Of a DNA stretch of 64,000 nt, positions 1 to 9,662 are shown piece by piece. Source of the DNA: Chloroflexota bacterium (GTDB lineage Bacteria > Chloroflexota > Dormibacteria > Dormibacterales > Dormibacteraceae); NCBI GenBank assembly GCA_005880915.1, contig VBIW01000036.1:91800-155799 (forward strand). The letters run 5' to 3'. How positions within the stretch are numbered: the first letter of the stretch is position 1; each line of letters opens with the position of its first letter. The notes beneath the pieces are model-generated. The model was not told the DNA's origin. It worked only from the letters and a program-made list of their open reading frames with translations, and ran no database searches. The translations under genes and the position numbers were made by a program.

Positions 1-1
1 C

Positions 2-955
2 AGCTTCACCTTCGAGCTCACGACGCCGGCCTGCCCGGTGCGTGACCGGTTCAAGTCGCAGGCCGAGGACGCGGTCGGCGAGATCGCCGGCGTGACGGGC
101 GTAGAGGTCCGCATGACCGCCAACGTGCGGCCGGCTTTTCTCCGTCCCAAGCCTTCCGAGATCCTGCCCGGGGTCAAGCAGACGATCGCCGTGGCGTCGG
201 GCAAAGGCGGAGTCGGCAAGTCGACGGTCGCCGTAAACCTCGCCGCCGCGTTGAGCAGGAGCGGAGCCGCGGTGGGATTGCTCGATGCAGACATCTACGG
301 CCCATCGGTGCCAGTGATGACTGGTTCGCGCAGGGTTCCGCAGCAGGCCAACGGCCGCCTCCTGCCCATCGAAGCCCACGGCATGAAGCTCATGTCGTTC
401 GGTCAGATCAATCCCAGCGACGAGCCGACGATCTATCGCGGGCCGATGGTCGGCAAGGCGATCGAGGCCATGATGGTCCAGGTCGACTGGGGCATCCTCG
501 ACTACCTCGTGATCGACCTTCCGCCCGGCACGGGTGACGCGTCGCTCACGCTGGCGCAGGCGGTCCCGCTGACGGGCGTCGCCATCGTCTGCACGCCGCA
601 GGACGTGGCGACCGACATCGCGATCAAAGCGTTGCAGATGTTCCGCAAGCTCAACGTCACACCTCTGGGTCTCATCGAGAACATGAGCTGGTACGTGTGC
701 CCCGAATGTGGGCACCGGCACGAGATCTTCAGTCACGGCGGAGCAGAGGCTGCGGCGAAGCGCCTCGGCGTTCCATTTCTCGGCGCGATTCCGCTAGAAG
801 AAGGCATCCGGGAGGATGCCGACAGCGGGACTCCGGTAGTCATTTCGCGCCCCGAGTCCGCGGGCGCGAAGGCGTTCGTGGCGATCGCGTCCCAGGTCGC
901 CGCACGTACCTCGATCCAGTCGTTCCGCCAGCTGCCCGTGATCAACGTCCACTAG
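2..955 (+). CDS. mrp: Mrp/NBP35-family Fe-S cluster carrier ATPase, 5'-truncated by window edge
   Basis: Frame is open from base 2 (SFTFELTTPACPVRDRFK...), so the ORF-track start at 38 is internal. DUF59-like N-terminus, deviant Walker A SGKGGVGKSTVAVNLA, C-terminal CPxC (YVCPECGHRHEIF). Confidence 0.93.
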   Translation, partial: SFTFELTTPACPVRDRFKSQAEDAVGEIAGVTGVEVRMTANVRPAFLRPKPSEILPGVKQTIAVASGKGGVGKSTVAVNLAAALSRSGAAVGLLDADIYGPSVPVMTGSRRVPQQANGRLLPIEAHGMKLMSFGQINPSDEPTIYRGPMVGKAIEAMMVQVDWGILDYLVIDLPPGTGDASLTLAQAVPLTGVAIVCTPQDVATDIAIKALQMFRKLNVTPLGLIENMSWYVCPECGHRHEIFSHGGAEAAAKRLGVPFLGAIPLEEGIREDADSGTPVVISRPESAGAKAFVAIASQVAARTSIQSFRQLPVINVH

Positions 956-1010
956 GCTGCAGGACCCCGATCCGTTTCCGACCAACGTCGACGTCGACCG
1001 CGCGCGCCAG

Positions 1011-1280
1011 GTGATGGAGATAGCGTGGGAAGACGGAGTTCAGTCCACTTACTCCGCCGAGCAGCTGCGATGGGCCTGCCCCTGTGCGGAATGTCGCGGT
1101 GAGGGTGGATCACCCGGAAGGTTGTCGCGTGTGAAAACGCTCAGCGACGCTGAGCTCCGCCTGAAAGACGTGACTCTTGTCGGTCAGTACGCACTGCAGA
1201 TCGCATTCGAGAGCGGTCACGCGACAGGTCTCTACACGTTCTCGATGCTGCGCCAACTGGGGACAGTCGACAGGGGTTAA
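1011..1280 (+). CDS. DUF971 domain-containing protein
   Basis: 89 aa, WEDGVQSTYSAEQLRWACPCAECRGE pattern typical of DUF971 next to mrp. Confidence 0.8.
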   Translation: MMEIAWEDGVQSTYSAEQLRWACPCAECRGEGGSPGRLSRVKTLSDAELRLKDVTLVGQYALQIAFESGHATGLYTFSMLRQLGTVDRG

Positions 1281-1301
1281 TGGCATAATGCCGCCGGCCC
1301 G

Positions 1302-2891
1302 TTGTCGATATCTACGTCGCTGCCCGAACTCGAGCCTGCGCCTCCAGCCGCCCCGCCCCTGAGGCGGCCGGTACGCCGCCGTAAGCGATTCGGCCGCCGT
1401 GGCTGGCTCGCCGCCGGAATGGTCGTGCTGGTCGTGCTCGTTGGCGTAGGAGCGTTTCTCGCCTACGAAAACACGCTGCCGACGACCGTTGCCGCGAGCG
1501 TGAAAGACGGGCAGAAGGACGTGCCGACCGATGGAAGCTTCGTCCTCAAGTTCTCGCGTGGCGTGTCGATCGCCACGATCAGGGCCGCATTCTCGGTCAC
1601 TCCCGCGACCGACGGCACGATCACGTCCGTGTCGGGGCAGACCGATTACGCGTGGACTCCGACCAAGCCGCTCCCCGAGCTCACCAAGTACACGGTGAGC
1701 CTGAAGCCGATCTACGACATCGGCCACCACCGCGTGGGCGCGGGTCAGTGGACGTTCACCACGATCATCATCCCGCGGGTCACCGCGATCACAGCCGGCG
1801 ACGGCAGCCCACTGAAGGATGGGATGGAGATCGATCCGGGTGCGACCATGAAGCTGGCTTTCAACGACGCGATGGAACCGGTCACTGTCAAGGTGACAGT
1901 CGGCAGCCAGATCGCCAACCTCAAGTGGGCGGCGGACTACAAGAGCGCGACTTTCACCACCGCGGGACTGGCGTCGGGGCCCCTCTCGGTCCAGATCGCT
2001 CCGGGTGGTCGCGACCAGACCGGCCACATCGTCGCCTCGGCTTTCGCCTTGAAGACCGGCATCTACTGGCACGACCGAGAGCACACGACGCCGCTGCCCT
2101 ATCCGGCGTTGATTCAGATCCCCAACGACGAGCTTGCGTGGGACCAGAACGGCTTGCAGGGCGCCGACATCATTTACGAGTACCTCGCTGAGGGCGGGAT
2201 CGACCGCCTCACGGCGATCTATCAGAACGTGCCCGACGTGGTAGGCCCGATGCGTTCGAGCCGCTTCATCTCTTTGAAGATCGCGCGCCACTATCGCGGC
2301 CTCCTGTTTCAATCTGGTGAATCGCAGGCCACGCGCGCTCGCGCAGCGTCGGATCCGACTCCCCAGTTCTTCGACACGATCGGTTATCAGTACCGCACGA
2401 ACGCGCGGTACGCGCCCGACAACCTGATGATCAACGGCGACCGCGTGCGGGCCGCCGAGGGCCTCTATGGAATCGGCGCCTACACGATCCCCAAGACGAG
2501 ACCGAACCTGACAGGCGGTTCGCCGGTGAACTCGGTCAACGTCGACGAGCACTACTCGACCTACACGTACGACGCGAACACCGGCACATACACGAAGAGC
2601 GAGCTGAGTCACCAGCTTTCCGACGCGAGCCTTCACCAGCCGCTGCACATCGAGATGCTGGTGGTGGTCCACACTCGCGAATGGCTGCTCGACGTCGGTG
2701 ACGGCCACGGCGCTCACATCCACGACTTTGACCTCGACACGAACGGCCGGATCGATGTCTTTTACAAGGGCCAGCAGTTTCAAGGTACGTGGGCGTCGAC
2801 CGACAGCCACGGTCCTCTGACCTTCACTCTCGACAATGGCCAGCAGGTCACGCTGCCTCAAGGGCTTGTCTGGATCGACGTAGTCCGCTAG
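1302..2891 (+). CDS. DUF3048 (YerB-like) protein with N-terminal TM helix and Ig-like domains
   Basis: 529 aa, TM segment near N-terminus, two Ig-like stretches, C-terminal PMRSSRFI / FQSGES / VQTG-type DUF3048 features. Confidence 0.82.
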   Translation: MSISTSLPELEPAPPAAPPLRRPVRRRKRFGRRGWLAAGMVVLVVLVGVGAFLAYENTLPTTVAASVKDGQKDVPTDGSFVLKFSRGVSIATIRAAFSVTPATDGTITSVSGQTDYAWTPTKPLPELTKYTVSLKPIYDIGHHRVGAGQWTFTTIIIPRVTAITAGDGSPLKDGMEIDPGATMKLAFNDAMEPVTVKVTVGSQIANLKWAADYKSATFTTAGLASGPLSVQIAPGGRDQTGHIVASAFALKTGIYWHDREHTTPLPYPALIQIPNDELAWDQNGLQGADIIYEYLAEGGIDRLTAIYQNVPDVVGPMRSSRFISLKIARHYRGLLFQSGESQATRARAASDPTPQFFDTIGYQYRTNARYAPDNLMINGDRVRAAEGLYGIGAYTIPKTRPNLTGGSPVNSVNVDEHYSTYTYDANTGTYTKSELSHQLSDASLHQPLHIEMLVVVHTREWLLDVGDGHGAHIHDFDLDTNGRIDVFYKGQQFQGTWASTDSHGPLTFTLDNGQQVTLPQGLVWIDVVR

Positions 2892-2901
2892 GAGGGGATA
2901 A

Positions 2902-2921
2902 GGCCGGTCTTGCGACCGGCC
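2902..2921. terminator. Hairpin between convergent DUF3048 and flp genes
   Basis: Perfect 8-bp stem GGCCGGTC-ttgc-GACCGGCC between the two stop codons. Confidence 0.65.
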
Positions 2922-2941
2922 CTCGTCTGGATCGGTGGCGA

Positions 2942-3103
2942 TTACGAACCCAGGCCGGCGACCACGTTGGAGAACACGTTTGCGATCTGCTGACCCATCG
3001 TCAGAAGAATCACGATGACGACGATCGAGACCAGAACGAGGATCAGGGCATATTCGACCATGCCCTGACCGCGCTCACCGACGTTTCTGCGACGACGCAT
3101 CAT
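2942..3103 (-). CDS. flp: Flp/Fap-type pilin
   Basis: Not in ORF track. Translates to MMRRRRNVGERGQGMVEYALILVLVSIVVIVILLTMGQQIANVFSNVVAGLGS*. Has the G/XXXXEY prepilin-processing motif (G/QGMVEY) followed by a hydrophobic helix. Confidence 0.92.
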   Translation of the reverse strand: MMRRRRNVGERGQGMVEYALILVLVSIVVIVILLTMGQQIANVFSNVVAGLGS

Positions 3104-3136
3104 TCACCACCTCCTACCTCGTTCTCCGTGCGCGCG

Positions 3137-3346
3137 TCACCCAAGCAGATGGCGGCGATCATTCAACGTGCGGCGAACCTCTGCCCGGCGCTCGACAAAC
3201 CGCCGTTGGCCCTCTCTACGCTCCACGTCGATCCAAACCGCGACCTCCGTCTGGCGCCGATCGTCGGTCGAACGTCGCACGGCTTGGCGCTGATCGACCT
3301 CGCTGCGTCGTGACGCCGACCTCTTCTCTTCCAGCGTCTGGCTCAT
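3137..3346 (-). CDS. Small Arg-rich protein inside the tad operon
   Basis: MSQTLEEKRSASRRSEVDQRQAVRRSTDDRRQTEVAVWIDVERREGQRRFVERRAEVRRTLNDRRHLLG; gggagag RBS-like sequence upstream; sits between tadA and flp. Confidence 0.5.
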   Translation of the reverse strand: MSQTLEEKRSASRRSEVDQRQAVRRSTDDRRQTEVAVWIDVERREGQRRFVERRAEVRRTLNDRRHLLG

Positions 3347-3371
3347 TTCATCTCTCCCTCGTTCCAATGTT

Positions 3372-4496
3372 TCACTGCACGTTGTGGACGAAATCCGGAA
3401 ACAACTGCTCGATCTCAGCCGGCGTCTGGTGCCCGAGCTCCTCGAGGCGTTCGAGGATCCGTGGGCGGATTCCCGTCGGCGCAAAGCGTCCGATCACTCG
3501 GCCTTCGCCGTCGACGCCAGTGCGTATGAATCGAAAAACGTCTTGCATGGTGATCACCTCTTCCTCCATGCCGCTCACCTCGCTGACCTGCACGACCTTG
3601 CGGCTTCCGTCGCGCAGCCTTTCCAGGTGCACGACGACATTGATGGCACTGGTGATCTGCGCACGGATTGCCCGCAGTGGCAGGTCGTAACCCGCCATCA
3701 TGACAAGCGTCTCGATCCTGGAAAGTGCGTCACGAGGCTTGTTGGCGTGCAGGGTCGTCATCGATCCATCGTGCCCGGTGTTCATCGCTTGCAGCATGTC
3801 CAGGGCCTCAGGACCGCGTACCTCTCCGACGACCAACCTGTCGGGCCGCATGCGTAGGGATGAGATGACGAGATCTCGGATCGTGATCTCTTTGCCATCA
3901 GGCCCGGCCGGCCTCGCCTCCAGGCGTGCAACGTGGTGCTGGCGCAGCTGCAGTTCCGCAGCGTCCTCGATGGTGACAACTCGCTCCTCGGCCGGGATGT
4001 AGCCCGAAAGCACGTTGAGGAGCGTCGTCTTCCCGCTACCCGTGCCGCCGCTGACGACGATGTTCGCCCTTGCCATGACGCAGGCCTTCAGGAATCCGAA
4101 AGCACTCTCGCTGCAGCTGCCCAGCCGAATCAGGTCAGCCATGTCAAGCGGGCCACGGACGAATCTGCGTATGTTGACCAGAGGGCCGTCGACGGCGACC
4201 GGCGGGATCGCCACATGCACGCGAGACCCATCGGCGAGGCGAGCGTCACATATGGGGTTGGCTGCATCGATTCGCCGGCCCACCGACTCGACGATGTAGC
4301 GGATCACCCCCATCAGCTCCTCATCGCTGGCGAAGCTGAGCGGAGTCAGGATGAGCTTCCCGCCTACTTCGGCGTAGATGTCCCGCGAGCCCATGACCAT
4401 GATCTCTGTGACCTGGACGTTGGCCAGCAGCTGGGCGAGCGGCCCAAGCCGTGAGAAGTCCGGAGCCGGCAGGACCTCGAGCGGCGTTGTGCTCAT
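3372..4496 (-). CDS. tadA: TadA/CpaF-family pilus assembly ATPase (copy 1)
   Basis: [18 protein letters not shown] Walker [39 protein letters not shown]. Start taken at [13 protein letters not shown] overlap with the upstream gene. Confidence 0.93.
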   Translation of the reverse strand: MSTTPLEVLPAPDFSRLGPLAQLLANVQVTEIMVMGSRDIYAEVGGKLILTPLSFASDEELMGVIRYIVESVGRRIDAANPICDARLADGSRVHVAIPPVAVDGPLVNIRRFVRGPLDMADLIRLGSCSESAFGFLKACVMARANIVVSGGTGSGKTTLLNVLSGYIPAEERVVTIEDAAELQLRQHHVARLEARPAGPDGKEITIRDLVISSLRMRPDRLVVGEVRGPEALDMLQAMNTGHDGSMTTLHANKPRDALSRIETLVMMAGYDLPLRAIRAQITSAINVVVHLERLRDGSRKVVQVSEVSGMEEEVITMQDVFRFIRTGVDGEGRVIGRFAPTGIRPRILERLEELGHQTPAEIEQLFPDFVHNVQ

Positions 4497-6604
4497 TGGA
4501 TCAACCTCACAGCAGATGGCCAGGCCCGCAGACTCGGGTCCGCGAGAATCGCCAGATTCCCGTTGCCGGTTATGGTTGCCGCCCACGCAATCACGCCGCC
4601 GGCAATGGTCGCCTGATACTGGCTGCCGCCGTTGATCGTGACGGTTGCCGCCGGCATGTAGAAGATGCCGACGAGACTTGTGAAGGCACCGCCATTGACC
4701 TTGTTGGTCGTGCATGTATTGGGTTGCGATGACTGCTCCGGACCCGGCAAGAACAGCACGACGCGCTGGAACTGATACCCGCTATAGATGTAAACGTCCC
4801 CGGTTGCGTGCAGGTCCAGGCACCCGCCGCTGGGAATGTAGAAGGTGACAGCACCGGGCACCCAGGCGCCAGGGCACGCGACATTGTTGCCAGTCGTCAG
4901 GTCAACGCAGTGGCCCTCATTGGCGCGGTCCCCGTAGGGTGGTGTGCCGGCGGGAGGATCCGCGTTGGGCAGGCCGGCCGCAAGGGGCAGCGCCTCCCAA
5001 TCCGGCGGAGAGGGCTGTCCGGTCGGGCAGCTGCTGATCGTCACGCTGGAGCTGCCATTCGTGTGATTGCAGTAGGTGAGGCCTGTACATGATCCGTTTT
5101 GAGCGAGGTAAACGTTGAAGTCGGTGGCTCCGGGGTCTGCGTTCACGTCCACCTTGACGTTGCCGCTGGCTCCCAACGTCACGGTCTTGCACATTGAGGG
5201 GGCGCTCTCGCGGAGGTAGCACGTCGGGGAGACCCCGCTGCAAGACGGAACGCCGTTCGTTTCCCACCGCACCGCAGTCACTTCAACCGAATACGTCCCG
5301 AGGCCAAAGCCGGTGGTCCCCGTCGGCCTCACCGTGAATGAGCCGCTGCACGTGCCACTCAGGTCCCAGAACTGCTTCAGCGCGCGGACCGTGAGGACCG
5401 ATCCGCTGGGGATGGTCCCGACCACATCCTGCTTGCTGATGCTGATCGTCGTGGCCCCCGCTACTGCGTTGGAGGCAGTGGTGAAGGTCTGCCCGCCGAC
5501 CGTGATGCTGGACGCCGGCGGGATCGCCCCGGGGAGGGCGTTGACAGCAATTGATTGGACCTTGGTCCCGCTCAGGCTGCCGTTGAGCGTCGTCATGTTC
5601 GGTTGTCCCGCGGCGGCCATGTTGGGCTCGTCCGGTGGCCTCAGCTCGTTGCTGACGAAGCCGCCGTTCTGGGTGAAACCTGCGCTGAAGTCGTAGACCC
5701 CACCGGCCAGGAAGTAGCAACCGGCGCCAGTAAGACTTGGATCCACGGCATAGGTGCCTGGCTGCTCCACGCTGCCGCTTGTGGCGTTCCACGTCCGGTT
5801 GCTGGAGTTGATGGGCGGCATCAAATAGCCCGGGTCAGGCATGTTCCACCCGCTAACCTGCGCGCCTGTCACAGTCCAGGGACTTGGTGTGTTCAGCGCC
5901 GGAGGCGTCCCGCAAACATCGACGACGTTGCCGTTGACGGTCCCTCCGGCGGCGGCGCTGTTGTCAAAAATGCTGCCGTTCGACCACACGTCGCCAGTCA
6001 GCGTCGTCGTCGAATTGCCCTGGAAGGTAAGCGACGGCCCTGTTCCGTTGCAGCTACCGGGACTCAGGGTCTGGATCGCAGCCGCATTGGTTCCGGTCCC
6101 ACGCGCGAGAGCCGTCGCAGTGGCGCCGATGGTCATCGTCGCCCCGTATCCCAAGACCTGCATCAACGCGATCCCGACCTGATGGCTCGCGGTCGCCCTA
6201 AACGTGACCCCGGCGATCGAATGGTTCACTGCGGCGACGGTCAGGACGTGATTGGTCGGATCGCCGAAGGTGCAGGACAGCGACATTCCAGCCTGAGTAC
6301 AGGGTGGAATGCTGTATAGGCGCTCATTGTTTGCGTACTCGGTGCTGGCAGCCGCCTCGGCATGGGCGACGTCCTTGCTTGTCATGTAGTCGTACGCTGC
6401 CGCAAGTGCTGCGGCGTCGACAGAGCTCTGAAGATATCGCCGGTCGAGATATCCGCGTCCACCGTCGATGGCCAGTCCGGCAAATCCGAACAACACCACG
6501 ATGATCAGGCCGATCAGTACGATCGCCTGGCCACGCTGCGCCCGCAATTGATTCGGGTTCAACTCAGTATTCCGTCTTGTAGGTCGCAGATGCGCTGAGC
6601 ACAA
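4493..6604 (-). CDS. TadG-like pilus assembly protein with long extracellular region
   Basis: RGQAIVLIGLIIVVLFGFAGLAIDGGRGYLDRRYLQSSVDAAALAAA is the Tad pseudopilin-like N-terminus. A TTG start at 6562 is possible. Confidence 0.82.
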   Translation of the reverse strand: MCSAHLRPTRRNTELNPNQLRAQRGQAIVLIGLIIVVLFGFAGLAIDGGRGYLDRRYLQSSVDAAALAAAYDYMTSKDVAHAEAAASTEYANNERLYSIPPCTQAGMSLSCTFGDPTNHVLTVAAVNHSIAGVTFRATASHQVGIALMQVLGYGATMTIGATATALARGTGTNAAAIQTLSPGSCNGTGPSLTFQGNSTTTLTGDVWSNGSIFDNSAAAGGTVNGNVVDVCGTPPALNTPSPWTVTGAQVSGWNMPDPGYLMPPINSSNRTWNATSGSVEQPGTYAVDPSLTGAGCYFLAGGVYDFSAGFTQNGGFVSNELRPPDEPNMAAAGQPNMTTLNGSLSGTKVQSIAVNALPGAIPPASSITVGGQTFTTASNAVAGATTISISKQDVVGTIPSGSVLTVRALKQFWDLSGTCSGSFTVRPTGTTGFGLGTYSVEVTAVRWETNGVPSCSGVSPTCYLRESAPSMCKTVTLGASGNVKVDVNADPGATDFNVYLAQNGSCTGLTYCNHTNGSSSVTISSCPTGQPSPPDWEALPLAAGLPNADPPAGTPPYGDRANEGHCVDLTTGNNVACPGAWVPGAVTFYIPSGGCLDLHATGDVYIYSGYQFQRVVLFLPGPEQSSQPNTCTTNKVNGGAFTSLVGIFYMPAATVTINGGSQYQATIAGGVIAWAATITGNGNLAILADPSLRAWPSAVRLIQ

Positions 6605-7130
6605 TATGGTTGGCGGTCACCTGCTGGATTAGAGGCGTGATCGGGACAAAGTTGTATCGGATCGTCACCTGGAGCGGCGCGTGGTCGTGAGCAGGGTTCG
6701 TGGCGCTACATGACCCGTTGGAGTTCGCCCATATCTGGCCTCCGGGCGCGTTTTCGAGCGCCGGGGATAAGGTTTCGAGCGACGCCGGGGCATCGGGCTC
6801 TGTGATGTAGATCCACCCTTGGTTCGAGCCAGGTATGAGCGTCGTGTCGATCGGGCCGTTGGGGCACGGGTTTGCCAGTGAGACATCGACTGCATGCTGC
6901 TTCACGGAACTCTCGACATCGCCGTTGGTCGGCAGAAGGGCCGAATCGCGAATCGCCGTGCGCGTGCCTTCATTCACCGCTTGGTTCAGAGTGGCGTAGA
7001 CGTAAATGAGACGCCCAAAGTCCACGACGCCGAAGAGCAGAAGCACCAAGACGGGGGCCACGATCGCGAACTCGACGATCGCTTGAGAACGCTGGCGGTC
7101 AAGACGCGCAGATCGCACGTCAGTAACCAC
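6564..7130 (-). CDS. TadE-like pseudopilin
   Basis: RQRSQAIVEFAIVAPVLVLLLFGVVDFGRLIYVYATLNQAVNEGTR. Confidence 0.87.
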   Translation of the reverse strand: MVTDVRSARLDRQRSQAIVEFAIVAPVLVLLLFGVVDFGRLIYVYATLNQAVNEGTRTAIRDSALLPTNGDVESSVKQHAVDVSLANPCPNGPIDTTLIPGSNQGWIYITEPDAPASLETLSPALENAPGGQIWANSNGSCSATNPAHDHAPLQVTIRYNFVPITPLIQQVTANHIVLSASATYKTEY

Positions 7131-7761
7131 CGATGACCATGTGTGTGTTCGCGACTATGTGCAGAGACGCGCCCACCACGCTCGGTAGAAATCCCGAAGC
7201 GAATCCGAAGTTCATCAGAAGGATCACGTTCACGTCCTTGCCCCCATAGCTGTTGTCAGCGGGTGCCGCGGCGAGGTCCAGCCCAGGCGTGTTCGCGTAG
7301 CAGATGTAGAGCCAAGGCTGGTTTGCGTTGGTCGGATATGCCGAGTCCGCGTAAGGCGGGTTATACAGCGAGTTTCCGTCCGAGGTTGCAGGGCAAGTCG
7401 TGGTCGGGTTCTGCAGGATCGAAGACGGCAAATGGAACTTGTTCAGGTTGCAGTCAACTGACTGTTTGATTCCTGGATTTGAATTTGGGTCGCCGGTTGG
7501 ATTGCCGCTCGACTCGTAAGCGCACGGGTCCTGTGACCAGCCATCCGTGTCATAGAGGCTCGGGTTCGTTCCAGGCAGTCCGCCGCCAGGAGTTGGAGGG
7601 TTGAACCAGCTCGCCTGCCGTGCCGCTTCTCGCGTCGCGCCGATAAGTCCGACATCGAAGTAAAAAACGCGACCCAGATCGATCAGACCGAACAGCAAGA
7701 GGACGAGAACGATGGCTGACGCTCCGAACTCGACCGATGATTGGCCTCGCTGGTCGGGCAT
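7120..7761 (-). CDS. TadE-like pseudopilin (second)
   Basis: RGQSSVEFGASAIVLVLLLFGLIDLGRVFYFDVGLIGATREAARQAS. Confidence 0.86.
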   Translation of the reverse strand: MPDQRGQSSVEFGASAIVLVLLLFGLIDLGRVFYFDVGLIGATREAARQASWFNPPTPGGGLPGTNPSLYDTDGWSQDPCAYESSGNPTGDPNSNPGIKQSVDCNLNKFHLPSSILQNPTTTCPATSDGNSLYNPPYADSAYPTNANQPWLYICYANTPGLDLAAAPADNSYGGKDVNVILLMNFGFASGFLPSVVGASLHIVANTHMVIGGY

Positions 7762-7764
7762 CGA

Positions 7765-8700
7765 CTAAGCACCCTTCAGAAAGTGGACTGCAAGCAGGGC
7801 CGCCGGACCGAGGAGGATGATCCAGAGGGTCGGAAAAATGCATCCGAGCATCGGAAGGAGCATCTTCAACGAGGCACGCGCGCCACGTTCTTGCGCCATC
7901 AGCATCCGTTTCTGTCGAATTTCGTCGGATTGGATGCGCAGGATTCGGCTCACGCCCGAGCCGAGCTGCTCGGACTGAATCACCGCCTGCACGAAGTTGT
8001 TGAGCTCGTCTACACCTGAGCGCTGTCCCATGTCGTTGAGCGCCTCAAGTCGGGGTCTGCCGAGCCGAACCTCCTGCAGGACTCGCCCGAACTCGTCCGC
8101 GAGAGCGTGGTCATACTTTTCGACAACCTGCTCGATGGCGGCTTCGAAGGTCAAGCCTGCCTCGACGCACACGACGAGGACGTCGATGACGTCCGGCAGA
8201 TCCAGCTGCATCTGGTTGCGCCGGGACTTGACTAGCCGCCGGAGCCAGAACGTCGGTCCGTACAGGCCGACCACCGCGCCAATCGCCGCGCCCAGGGCGA
8301 GCACGATGCGGTTTTCAACAAGGACGCCGATCAAGATCGCAAGGGCACAAAGAGCAGCGGTCAGCACATAGCGGACCGCGATGAAGTCACTCGCTGACAT
8401 GCCGCCAGGCCGGCCGGCGAGCTGCAGCGTCAGCTGGATCTGCTGGCGGGCCTTCTCGGGCACGGTCTGCTCGAGGAGGCGACCAACGCGCCTGATCAAG
8501 GGCTTCACGACGCGGTCGCCAAACGGCTGCTGCAGCTCGATCTCGGCGATCGTCACAGGCAGCCCCGTCTCGTAGACGCGCAGCCGGCCCTCCACAACGT
8601 CGGCGTTGCTTGGAGCTCTCGGCGTGAGGCTCCAGAACATGGCGAAGACCCCGATGGCGGCGACCACCCCAAGGAGCGATGCGACATAGAGGGCCGCCAT
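7765..8700 (-). CDS. tadC: TadC, type II secretion system F-domain membrane protein
   Basis: DLPDVIDVLVVCVEAGLTFEAAIEQV and membrane segments; position after TadB. Confidence 0.88.
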   Translation of the reverse strand: MAALYVASLLGVVAAIGVFAMFWSLTPRAPSNADVVEGRLRVYETGLPVTIAEIELQQPFGDRVVKPLIRRVGRLLEQTVPEKARQQIQLTLQLAGRPGGMSASDFIAVRYVLTAALCALAILIGVLVENRIVLALGAAIGAVVGLYGPTFWLRRLVKSRRNQMQLDLPDVIDVLVVCVEAGLTFEAAIEQVVEKYDHALADEFGRVLQEVRLGRPRLEALNDMGQRSGVDELNNFVQAVIQSEQLGSGVSRILRIQSDEIRQKRMLMAQERGARASLKMLLPMLGCIFPTLWIILLGPAALLAVHFLKGA

Positions 8701-8702
8701 CG

Positions 8703-9662
8703 TCAGACCTTGAAGTTGGTGATCCGGCGGACGAAGTAATTGCCGATGTAGATCGAGATGGCGGCCACGACCAGCAAGGCACGTCCGCCAGGATCCGTGA
8801 ACATGATCCGGAAGTAGCTCGGCGTGATGACGTCGAGGATCCCCGCCACGATGAAGGGCAGGAGCGTGATGATCCAGCCCGACGCTCGCATCTGCGCGGT
8901 CAGGGCGGAGATCTGAGATTTCATCTGGATTCGCTGGCGGATGGTGTGCGAGATGCCATCCAGGATCCGCGCCAGGTTGCCGCCGGCCGTCGACTGAATA
9001 GAAATCGCGGTGACGATCAGGTCGAGGTCTTCACTCCCGACGCGCCGCACCATGTTCGCGAGCGCCGCCGGCGTGGCGGTGCCAATCTTCATCTCGCGGA
9101 TTGAACGCGAGAGCTCGTCAGAGATCGGTGCAGAGGTGTTCTGCGCCACTGCTTCGATCGCTTGCGGCAGCGAGAGGCCTGCTTTCATCGCGTTCGAGAG
9201 GAGACTCAGCATGTCCGGCAACCGGGCGTTGAACGTCTTCAGCCGCCGGCCCTGCCGCCACTTCACATATCTCATCGGCAGCAGGTAAGCGATTACGCCC
9301 GCGGCGACAAAGTGCGGCTCGAAGCCGAAGCGCCACAAGGCAAGCAGGGCGCCCGCTGTCAGGAAACCGAGCTGGATCATGACAAACTCGGAAGTCCGCA
9401 GCTTGAGGTCGGCACGCGCCAGATGCTCGGCGAGGCTCAGCCCGCTGTTCAGCCGGCGGTGGCGGCGGGACCGATCCACGAGAGCCTCAAAAGGCCTGTT
9501 GATCCGGTCTCGCATCGTCGGGGGCTGGAGGCGGCCTGCTGGCCAGCCGGCCCACAACGGGCTGCCGGTTCGAGACGTCTCTGTGGCCGGGAGTGCGATC
9601 GCAAAGCCCGCCAGAAGCACGCCGGCAGCGGCAATCACGGCCAGCACCACGGTTGCGCTCAC
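8703..9662 (-). CDS. tadB: TadB, type II secretion system F-domain membrane protein
   Basis: LPDMLSLLSNAMKAGLSLPQAIEAVAQ; ...DLDLIVTAISIQSTAGGNLARILDGISHTIRQR. Confidence 0.88.
   Translation of the reverse strand: MSATVVLAVIAAAGVLLAGFAIALPATETSRTGSPLWAGWPAGRLQPPTMRDRINRPFEALVDRSRRHRRLNSGLSLAEHLARADLKLRTSEFVMIQLGFLTAGALLALWRFGFEPHFVAAGVIAYLLPMRYVKWRQGRRLKTFNARLPDMLSLLSNAMKAGLSLPQAIEAVAQNTSAPISDELSRSIREMKIGTATPAALANMVRRVGSEDLDLIVTAISIQSTAGGNLARILDGISHTIRQRIQMKSQISALTAQMRASGWIITLLPFIVAGILDVITPSYFRIMFTDPGGRALLVVAAISIYIGNYFVRRITNFKV

Noticed and set aside
1110-2861. 583-aa minus-strand ORF opposite the DUF3048 gene
   Set aside because: Antisense of a well-supported coding gene; Arg/Val/Asp-rich composition is typical of spurious high-GC reading frames.
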